DNA of 54,182 nucleotides from a virus. Below, in pieces: positions 27,901 to 33,256 of this stretch. Position numbers and translations under genes: made by a program. Each line of letters starts with the position of its first letter. The stretch's first letter is position 1. The notes below the pieces were generated by a model. The model made no database searches. It saw only the letters and a list, made by a program, of their open reading frames with translations, and was not told the origin of the DNA. Where the stretch lies: positions 1-54,182 of the IMG/VR virus record IMGVR_UViG_3300018421_000035. The stretch is one strand, 5' to 3'.

Positions 27901-30576
27901 ACTAGTTGCGGATGCAGTTGTATTTGCATAAAGAGGAACATAAATTTTATCAGAGATAGTGCTTCCATCTTTATCAAGAGTTCTTGCACCAACAACAAAT
28001 TTACCAATTTGCTTATCAAGACCATCTCCAATTGTCAATACACAATCAAGACCAACACCATCAGCAGCATTTGTTGGAATAGTAATGGTGTCTCCTGGTT
28101 GGAACGCACCATAATCATTAGATACAAACGATGCTCCAGTAACAGAACCATTATTTACTGTTAAGGTGATTGTTTTGTTGTTATCATTAGGATCAACTAC
28201 AATAACATTACCAGCAGTAAAATTAGAACCTCCACTAGTAATTCCTAAGAAGTTGTCTCTACCTGAGAGATAAACTCTCGTATTAGTCAATGCTGTTTTT
28301 ACTGCATTGATTGATTCATAATAACTATTGGTTAAACCAGATTCTACATTTCTTGGTGGAATAATGTGAGTAATTTCACCAAGAGAATCTTTATTAAATG
28401 CCTGATCACTAAATCCAATAGAACGCATGGCGTTCATACCAAAGTTGGAGTTGGAGTTAGTAATTGACATGTCACCACCATCTTCAGCAATGAAGTGGTC
28501 AGCATAACCAACAGCAAAGACCGAAACTGCCTGAATTACTGCACGGTTAGATGCTTTAACGTGATAACTTCTTTGAAGTGGGTTGTAAATTGCGTCTGGA
28601 TCAGTATGTAACGAACCTGATGCTGTAGTGTAAGTATTAGATCCAGAGGAATACTTCAAGAATGCAGTATCATCTTTCTGCAGTGAGATGCCCGTATATT
28701 GTGCAACCACCATGGATCTAAAACCAGTCGCTCTAGAACCATCAGCGTGCATACCACAGATACCATAAGTGGATCTGAGAGATACGTTAAAGATATATGG
28801 TGATGCAGATTCTACTGTATCAATTTCTACTTGAGCGGTTGCAGAAAGTCCAGTATTTCCGTCATATGTAACCTGATAACCAGAAATGCCCAGGTCAGCA
28901 TCAGTTTCAACAAGATCTAATTGAGCTTCAGCAGTAGCACTAATTTGGAAAGTAAATTCACTTCTACTATTAACACCAGCAACTTTTCTTTGACCAACAT
29001 AATAACTATTAATAGTTCCGTCTGTACTTACAGTTCCTGCAATTGCAACGAAGTTTCCAGCAGTAAGTTCAAGGTCTTCTTCTAATGTTACGGTTACAAT
29101 ATCATTATTTCTAGTTACTCGTTCAATATTAACAGAATCAGCAAGGGCACCAACGATTCTATTCTCCTGAATTTTTGCCTCAATTTTATCAGCAGAAATT
29201 ACAGGAATTACATCAGAAACTTTTCTATAGAATCCTACAAGATCGTGAAGTGATGCATACTCAAATACAGTTAACTTAGTGTGAGTGTATTCAGTATTAG
29301 TAGTCAAAGACCAGGAAGATTCTGGTTTTACAACGGAAGTTCTATAAACTCCTAATGGATCACCATCAAAAATAGAAAATTGCCAGAAGTAACATCCACC
29401 AGTGATTCTAAAGAGAGCAGTTCTACTGTTATCATCCTCATATGGCAAATCAACTACGATTCCAGTTCCAACATTAGTGCCATTGGCAACATCAGATGCC
29501 AGATAACCATGTGGTTTAGAAATACCAACGGTGATTGAAGAAGCTCCAGTAGCACCAATACTTGTAATTGAAGTACCTTCATCAATTTTTAAACCAGTAT
29601 CTACTGCAGTAATGTTATTTGAACCTGAGGATCCAGGAACAAAAGTATGTGTTGATGTTTCACTCGATGTTCCAACATTGACAGTAATTGTTGTGGCACT
29701 TACTTCACGAATGTCAAGAGTAGTATCATATGCAGGGTCCGTTGTTCTAGGATATAATACTTCTCCTGGTCCAGATGCACAAGTAAACGCAAGTGACTCA
29801 ACTGCAATGCGAATACTGTTATCTGTAGTAAGGGTATGTGATCCAATCTCAAGGGTCAAATCACCAGTGATTGGATTATATGAAGTTCCTGATGCTGCAG
29901 TAAACTGACTAATAATAGAGTATCCAGCAACACCTTTCTTAAAGACAGAACCAATGATAACATCATTAATATTATCAACACCATCTGGTCCATTAGTAAC
30001 ACCAGTGATAGTTAATTCATTTGGATTGGCATTAGATGCTGTATAACTAATTTGGGTTGTTCCAGCAATAGTATTTGAACCACCAGAAGGAACATACTTT
30101 GGTCTAATCTTGGTCTTTCTAAGGTCCATACCGACCAAAGAAACACCTCTAGGAATAATCAAACCACCTCTAGTTGAGTTAGTGATCTTATAAAGATCTG
30201 CATACTGCTTTGTCGTATCCGACCAACCATATTGCCCCGCAACAGGACCAGCGGAGAATGGAACAGTTAATTCTGCAAGGTAGTTTCCTGTTACACCATC
30301 AACCTGAAAGGAATATGAACCAGGGCGGTTATCAACAATATGATCACCAGGATACAACATAATTGTAAACTGGTCAAATTTATCGTCAGCATTGCCTGCA
30401 CTGACGTATGAATATCTCGCTACTTCAAGAACTGCACGTGCAATCGTCTTGAAAGGTCTAAGTGGCGAATTGCCTTTATTATCAATTGCGTCTGTCGAAT
30501 CAAAGTCATCTGGATTGACGTACAGGATTCTTCCCTCAACGGAAGAAATGATGTTTTGAAGTCGTGTTAATGCCAT
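24958..30576 (-). CDS. Giant virion structural protein, 1872 aa
   Basis: The largest protein in the window. The N-terminus (VNPDDFDSTDAIDNKGNSPLRPFKTIARAV) has the GNSPLRPFKTI lead-in that typically opens beta-helix/DUF1565-like proteins. Beta-rich modules follow, including a Val-Asp-Pro-Asn-Asp turn region near residues 790-830. The last 45 residues (MIVFIDGVIQQPYVDYHF...LPVGTRIDIR) match the short xVFIDGVxQxPxxDY module found at ends of phage fibres and adaptors. No signal peptide or enzyme motif is seen. A TATAAATA late octamer is 39 bases upstream. Large cyanophage proteins of this type have sometimes been labelled VrlC-like, which I cannot verify. Probably a tail fibre or baseplate appendage. 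Confidence 0.78.
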   Translation of the reverse strand: MALTRLQNIISSVEGRILYVNPDDFDSTDAIDNKGNSPLRPFKTIARAVLEVARYSYVSAGNADDKFDQFTIMLYPGDHIVDNRPGSYSFQVDGVTGNYLAELTVPFSAGPVAGQYGWSDTTKQYADLYKITNSTRGGLIIPRGVSLVGMDLRKTKIRPKYVPSGGSNTIAGTTQISYTASNANPNELTITGVTNGPDGVDNINDVIIGSVFKKGVAGYSIISQFTAASGTSYNPITGDLTLEIGSHTLTTDNSIRIAVESLAFTCASGPGEVLYPRTTDPAYDTTLDIREVSATTITVNVGTSSETSTHTFVPGSSGSNNITAVDTGLKIDEGTSITSIGATGASSITVGISKPHGYLASDVANGTNVGTGIVVDLPYEDDNSRTALFRITGGCYFWQFSIFDGDPLGVYRTSVVKPESSWSLTTNTEYTHTKLTVFEYASLHDLVGFYRKVSDVIPVISADKIEAKIQENRIVGALADSVNIERVTRNNDIVTVTLEEDLELTAGNFVAIAGTVSTDGTINSYYVGQRKVAGVNSRSEFTFQISATAEAQLDLVETDADLGISGYQVTYDGNTGLSATAQVEIDTVESASPYIFNVSLRSTYGICGMHADGSRATGFRSMVVAQYTGISLQKDDTAFLKYSSGSNTYTTASGSLHTDPDAIYNPLQRSYHVKASNRAVIQAVSVFAVGYADHFIAEDGGDMSITNSNSNFGMNAMRSIGFSDQAFNKDSLGEITHIIPPRNVESGLTNSYYESINAVKTALTNTRVYLSGRDNFLGITSGGSNFTAGNVIVVDPNDNNKTITLTVNNGSVTGASFVSNDYGAFQPGDTITIPTNAADGVGLDCVLTIGDGLDKQIGKFVVGARTLDKDGSTISDKIYVPLYANTTASATSEQYANISPVNGNAFDYDFTALSNTTGGWYVNVSAPATPTNNTNTIFSSIDGNTKYGLTTITTTPTSYIKRIVDERVDDDKIYRLRYVTKSVSGLATDPAPSFPQRGYVLQVKRGNSILGRGDRFTDGANLLLLNKYFLAHEAVARWIAANPGNTELDTAGERKSCIDDLINIIEAIAYNLRYGGNDQVVAAADLYINGAGAGANGIQGERDETVEILDTYLKPLMTYVINNGKTGSPVNTPSIGALVNNNTSGDNTTSYGLSNIVTFTAITGEEQLIDTFGGCTNVRDAALTLTDIIITALGTDAGGAGTVPTSVTPTDAGETYNRISGHDYNDVYYVYEVEEVTPFKSATATEAEVPGVYYLTVLKGSIPVSQSVLPGNSFKFSQDTTNIYPVIDLDNVVNDPIIADSIADPLVIGVVNTTSGIDANVTTRDTSFSVTKESISYWLDEYLNNELEWRWSDKLAANSEVSHKWISNGAAEAHSIETTILESGIGNGEVRKVPINPRRPTDTIKVELRRPSTIRSGNHTFEYVGFGPGNYSTGFPIKQNKVLTNDQVKYSQSLKEQGGIAFYSGLNSQGDLYIGNTVINAVTGKTTENQITELNTLTLKDNLTVIGGSGNTITSTFQGPVTFLKDTNFDTENNFFSGIKLRNPDGIVTKILNRDTVSALTGEIVGDYVLKTTPVNGDSRGWTYVDDQVNSTQEWRESGLVGTEKIHSYKDTNGNYSLNVGADLGIANANTNYDLDVTTSQRIGTHLDIGNAVGDSITSNTSTKETRISLNQTWSSSSVEYKPIEINVAGSPTGAVSSRIFDAKVGGNSVFNIDSLGNVTTPDTASFGLTKKAFFATITIANAANTNTNLDTIFKLDNTQSNPPLTIDVVRYQGSSTLTSITRTFGARMTNALSSFIYYGSSAATPHVSGAPRDADVGGIGNVADFNTRSMIVFIDGVIQQPYVDYHFDGTYLYFDGELPVGTRIDIRCLAN

Positions 30577-30614
30577 TAAATTGCCCTAATATGACACAGA
30601 TCTAGTTCTTCAGT

Positions 30615-30622
30615 TATTTATA
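30615..30622 (-). promoter_or_regulatory. Late promoter octamer TATAAATA for giant structural block
   Basis: An exact minus-strand T4-type late octamer 39 bases before the ATG of the 1872-aa gene, immediately after the stop of the 56-aa gene. It is placed to start late transcription of the five minus-strand giant genes. Confidence 0.6.
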
Positions 30623-30623
30623 A

Positions 30624-30794
30624 CTACTCCTTGTTCTCCTTCCTCACTTTCTTCAATGATTTCAATTCCATCTTGATATTCTGATATGCAGTTTCAGCAT
30701 CAATCTTCTTTGCTAGTTCCATGGCACAGATAACTTCTACACGAGTGCCAAAGTGCTTGAGTGCTTCTTCAAATGAATTCAGTTCTTCGTACAT
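30624..30794 (-). CDS. Small helical protein next to the antitoxin, 56 aa
   Basis: The frame starts MYEELNSFEEALKHFGTRVE and ends in a basic tail (KSLKKVRKENKE). It looks all-helical. The start overlaps the 3' end of the Phd-like gene by 16 bp in another frame, so the two are translationally coupled in the order antitoxin then this gene. Its length and composition do not fit RelE/ParE or Doc toxins, so I do not call it a toxin. It may be a partner of the antitoxin-like protein or an independent conserved cyanophage protein. Confidence 0.6.
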   Translation of the reverse strand: MYEELNSFEEALKHFGTRVEVICAMELAKKIDAETAYQNIKMELKSLKKVRKENKE

Positions 30795-30949
30795 TTTTTT
30801 ACTTCATCTATGATATCTAGGTACTCTTGATAGGGAACCATTATGGCAGTATCCGTTCCATTGGTTATTCCAATGGTTTCTCCATTCTCAACACGAGCAA
30901 TGAGAGAGTCCCAATTCTGTTGCCAGTGTTCTATAGTGTAAATTTCCAT
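30779..30949 (-). CDS. Phd/YefM-like antitoxin, 56 aa
   Basis: The protein runs MEIYTIEHWQQNWDSLIARV, then ENGETIGITNGTDTAIMVPY, then QEYLDII. This is the compact N-terminal fold of type II antitoxins of the Phd/YefM family: a strand, a helix ending VENGE, two strands (IGITN and TAIMVP), then YxEY. The long C-terminal toxin-binding tail of classic antitoxins is missing, since only about ten residues follow. Phd-family proteins bind DNA as dimers and neutralise toxins. No toxin gene is adjacent, so counteracting a host toxin-antitoxin system or autoregulation are both possible. It lies 16 bases after the 3' end of tRNA-Asn. Confidence 0.68.
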   Translation of the reverse strand: MEIYTIEHWQQNWDSLIARVENGETIGITNGTDTAIMVPYQEYLDIIDEVKKCTKN

Positions 30950-30965
30950 GGTAATAAATTATAAA

Positions 30966-31037
30966 CTCCTCCGCCTGGATTCGAACCAGGGACCAATCGA
31001 TTAACAGTCGATAGCTCTACCGCTGAGCTACAGAGGA
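30966..31037 (-). tRNA. tRNA-Asn (GTT)
   Basis: A full cloverleaf reads from TCCTCTG at 31037 to CGGAGGA plus discriminator G at 30966. The anticodon stem ATCGA/TCGAT flanks loop CTGTTAA with anticodon GTT. The T-arm contains GGTTCGAATCC. The 3' CCA is not encoded. Confidence 0.93.
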
Positions 31038-31041
31038 ATGT

Positions 31042-31169
31042 GGGTGGTGAGATTCTATCATACTCACAACTAGGAGGTCGCACTGATAGTAACGTTTCCC
31101 AGCACTTTCGGATTCCTTGGTATTGGATTCTGCAACTCTGGTCTCCCAGTATTACAGCGGGCACCACCC
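31042..31169 (-). ncRNA. Candidate structured RNA between tRNA-Ala and tRNA-Asn
   Basis: The 128-nt stretch is closed by an 8-bp inverted repeat: GGGTGGTG at its 5' side and CACCACCC at its 3' side, read on the minus strand. Inside, CTGG-GAGA-CCAG forms a short hairpin with a GNRA-type loop, and GTGAG/CTCAC forms a second hairpin beside the 3' closing strand. No convincing open reading frame covers it, and it is not a canonical tRNA. It would be cut free by processing of the flanking tRNAs. Existence and function are inference only. Confidence 0.3.
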
Positions 31170-31248
31170 CTATCCTAGTATACATTATCCCGTGCATGAC
31201 CGCATAGGATTATTCTGTCACACCCTTTGAGAGACCGTCGCCTCTCAA

Positions 31249-31321
31249 TGGAGAATAGCGGACTCGAACCGCTGACATCCTGCTTGCAAAGCAGGCGCTC
31301 TACCAACTGAGCTAATTCCCC
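31249..31321 (-). tRNA. tRNA-Ala (TGC)
   Basis: A complete cloverleaf from GGGGAAT at 31321 to ATTCTCC plus discriminator A at 31249. The anticodon stem CCTGC/GCAGG encloses TTTGCAA with anticodon TGC, and the T-arm contains GGTTCGAGTCC. It looks close to what I remember of cyanobacterial tRNA-Ala, which suggests a host origin. CCA is not encoded. Confidence 0.94.
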
Positions 31322-31426
31322 TGGCGACCCTTTTGTTGACGAGGTAGAGCCGAACCCCGTGGAGAAAATGAGATGTGGACTCCCATATTCTTTTTCACTA
31401 TGAAGAATGAAACATCATAGCGCCAG

Positions 31427-31500
31427 AGCCACAAGTCGGACTTGAACCGACGACCTACGGTTTACAAAACCGTTGCTCTATCCAGCTGAGCTATAGTGGC
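31427..31500 (-). tRNA. tRNA-Thr (TGT)
   Basis: Reads from GCCACTA at 31500 to TTGTGGC plus discriminator T at 31427. The stem ACGGT/ACCGT encloses TTTGTAA with anticodon TGT. The acceptor stem has one T-T mismatch at its sixth pair. The first ten bases of the tRNA gene overlap the end of the 65-aa reading frame. CCA is not encoded. Confidence 0.92.
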
Positions 31501-31688
31501 GATTGTTTTTCTTCTTTGGCGAGTTTGAAGTAGAGTTTGTAATACCTCTTCTTCATCTCATCAATGGCATCCATGTCTTCTTGGAAACCCATGTACTTGA
31601 AGAGTTGATAAGACCCTTCAAGTTCACTGAGCAATCTTAGCACGTTAATCGAAGTTCTGTCAAGTCCTCCGAAGGTGTATTTACTCAT
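31491..31688 (-). CDS. Small protein of unknown function, 65 aa
   Basis: A helical, charged protein beginning MSKYTFGGLDRTSINVLRLL and ending with a Lys-rich helix. Its ATG overlaps the TGA of the 86-aa gene upstream as ATGA. Its stop falls inside tRNA-Thr, so processing of the tRNA 5' end would remove the last codons from this message. That could limit expression once tRNA maturation begins. No family recognised. Confidence 0.6.
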   Translation of the reverse strand: MSKYTFGGLDRTSINVLRLLSELEGSYQLFKYMGFQEDMDAIDEMKKRYYKLYFKLAKEEKQSPL

Positions 31689-31945
31689 GGGGGTAAAACA
31701 GAAACTTCATCAAGTTCAACTGGGAAGAGGAGTGGGTGCATCTCCTCTACCATAAGGTATTCACTGTTTTTAGTCAACTGTTCAATGTCCAAAGGTGGTT
31801 CAGAATCAGCAAGTGCCGTAACATAAGGATCACCCCTTTCTTCATCAGTAATGTCGTCGTAAACGAACGGCATTCCATTCATGAAATAGACAAGGGCAAT
31901 CCCTATTGTATTAATGTAACGGTAATCGCATCTGACTTGGTACAT
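31685..31945 (-). CDS. Protein of unknown function, 86 aa
   Basis: An acidic protein with aromatic N-terminal strands (MYQVRCDYRYINTIG), then an acidic middle (DDITDEERGDP) and C-terminus (PVELDEVSVLPP). There is no membrane span or enzyme motif. The ATG lies 11 bases past the 3' end of tRNA-Leu with AAGAGA just upstream as a weak ribosome-binding site. It is coupled to the 65-aa gene and part of the tRNA cassette probably read from the promoter at 32255-32283. Confidence 0.62.
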   Translation of the reverse strand: MYQVRCDYRYINTIGIALVYFMNGMPFVYDDITDEERGDPYVTALADSEPPLDIEQLTKNSEYLMVEEMHPLLFPVELDEVSVLPP

Positions 31946-31955
31946 TTCTCTTAGG

Positions 31956-32040
31956 TAGGAGCGGGGGGACTTGAACCCCCACGGGCGCTATGCCCAGCGG
32001 ATTTTAAGTCCGATACGTCTACCTATTCCGTCACGCTCCC
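31956..32040 (-). tRNA. tRNA-Leu (TAA)
   Basis: A class II tRNA of 85 nt from GGGAGCG at 32040 to CGCTCCT plus discriminator A at 31956. Loop CTTAAAA carries anticodon TAA, a long variable arm follows (GGGCATAGCGCCC), and the T-arm has GGTTCAAGTCC. CCA is not encoded. Confidence 0.93.
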
Positions 32041-32050
32041 AAAAAGAGAG

Positions 32051-32230
32051 TCAATAATCGTAAGTGATTTCAACTCTTTCAGAGTTAGAACGTACCAGTT
32101 TCAAAACTTGCTGGAACTGATCGGGTGTTTCACAAGTAACTGTCCTTTCGTTGCCTGCATCAGAATAAAGAGTGAACGTCCTGGAAGGGATACTCACGGT
32201 CACAAGTGCAACGGTTTCGTCAGTGAACAT
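32051..32230 (-). CDS. Small protein of unknown function, 59 aa
   Basis: The frame starts MFTDETVALVTVSIPSRTFT and ends VEITYDY. It alternates short beta strands with one helix (DQFQQVLKLVRSN), consistent with a small alpha/beta fold. It is the first gene downstream of the host-type promoter at 32255-32283, with a leader of about 20 bases. The ribosome-binding site is weak. The stop lies ten bases before tRNA-Leu. No family recognised. Confidence 0.55.
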   Translation of the reverse strand: MFTDETVALVTVSIPSRTFTLYSDAGNERTVTCETPDQFQQVLKLVRSNSERVEITYDY

Positions 32231-32254
32231 AATGTGTTTGTTTGGAACATAGTA

Positions 32255-32283
32255 ATAATACCACAGGTGTCTGGGTTTGTCAA
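32255..32283 (-). promoter_or_regulatory. Host-type (sigma70) promoter with -35 in a hairpin
   Basis: On the minus strand a perfect TTGACA (32283-32278) is followed after exactly 17 bp by TATTAT (32260-32255). The -35 element lies in the stem-loop GGGTT-GACA-AACCC (32273-32286). It would drive the 59-aa gene, the tRNAs and the antitoxin cassette in early infection, independently of the late structural genes around it. Confidence 0.65.
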
Positions 32284-32290
32284 CCCCCCA

Positions 32291-33256
32291 TCAGTTGAGG
32301 TAGACACCTGTCAAACAGTCCACATCAAGGTATGGACCACCAGCAAACAAATTCAGGGTTCCCAATGCAGCAACCGTGCTGATGTTACCAAGAGCGGCAG
32401 TATGATTAATACCACCAGCAGCACAAGTAACTGCAAACGATGGTTCTGTTGGTGCTAGGGGTCCTGTGGGCACGCCCGTAGGTGATCCTATCACACGAAG
32501 ACCTGAGATCTTGTAATCAACCTTTCCATTGACAACATACTCAAGATTACTAAGAGTAGTACAACGAATATGCCCTAAGGCATACATTTCAATATCTCCA
32601 AGTGATTTTAATTCTAAAACACCACCAGGGTTTGTCTGCTCAATAATATAAGTACCAGCAAAAGAATCTCTCATGATGCCACCTTTTTTCAAATCTCTTT
32701 GAATATTCATGGCAGTTGTAACACTTTTACCACTATCTACTGTATGAGTTCCAGTAATATTTTGACCAAGATCTGAGTAGTTATGAACTGCATTTCCTTT
32801 GACAGTTAGATTATCCTCACCATTGATAGTTGTGTATCGGTTACCTTTTACAACAGTGTGCATATCACCTTCTACATCAAGGTGAATGTTACCAGTTACA
32901 TTTAAAACAAATCTGTCATTTTTACTTGGGTCTTCATTATCAAGAGTATGTCCACACTTGACATTAATATGTCTAGCGGCAATTACATTAACATCTCTAA
33001 CTGGGGTGTGAATTTGAACATCCCCATTTTGAAACATCTTGATATATGCACCAGTAGTTCCATGGCGAAAGTTAATGTATTCATTATCTTCAGTTTCATT
33101 GAATTCCCATTTATGTCCACATAAAAATGTTTTTGCTTTATTATAAGGATACTCAACCTTTTCACTCTTATCATTTTCAATGATAGATTTGGTTGCCGCA
33201 ATTGCGGCATCCGACATTCCATTCTTTTTTGCTTCTGCTTCGTCAAATGTATGCAT
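32291..33256 (-). CDS. Beta-helix needle / tail spike protein (gp5 C-terminal-like), 321 aa
   Basis: Residues about 80-200 contain regular strand repeats of the type NVTGNIHLDVEGDMHTVV and TINGEDNLTVKGNAVHNY. These resemble the VxG-type triple-stranded beta-helix at the C-terminus of T4 gp5 and VgrG spikes. The N-terminus (MHTFDEAEAKKNG) is a short charged helix. The start is the ATG at 33256: it overlaps the gp5-like stop (TAATG) and has AGGAG about ten bases upstream. The protein is likely the membrane-piercing needle under the hub, encoded apart from the OB-fold protein. The C-terminal 60 residues are Gly/Ala/Thr-rich and could cap the helix. Confidence 0.72.
   Translation of the reverse strand: MHTFDEAEAKKNGMSDAAIAATKSIIENDKSEKVEYPYNKAKTFLCGHKWEFNETEDNEYINFRHGTTGAYIKMFQNGDVQIHTPVRDVNVIAARHINVKCGHTLDNEDPSKNDRFVLNVTGNIHLDVEGDMHTVVKGNRYTTINGEDNLTVKGNAVHNYSDLGQNITGTHTVDSGKSVTTAMNIQRDLKKGGIMRDSFAGTYIIEQTNPGGVLELKSLGDIEMYALGHIRCTTLSNLEYVVNGKVDYKISGLRVIGSPTGVPTGPLAPTEPSFAVTCAAGGINHTAALGNISTVAALGTLNLFAGGPYLDVDCLTGVYLN

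Noticed and set aside
30624-30794. Calling the 56-aa gene the toxin partner of the Phd-like protein
   Set aside because: It lacks features of RelE/ParE, Doc or other known toxin folds and is too short for them.
30931-31197. Minus-strand open frame of 88 codons across tRNA-Asn and the spacer
   Set aside because: It covers a complete tRNA gene and a spacer with RNA-like inverted repeats, and its composition is not protein-like.
31038-31248. A degenerate or intron-containing tRNA in the spacer between tRNA-Ala and tRNA-Asn
   Set aside because: No anticodon loop or TTCGA-type T-loop can be placed; the inverted repeat fits a separate RNA better.
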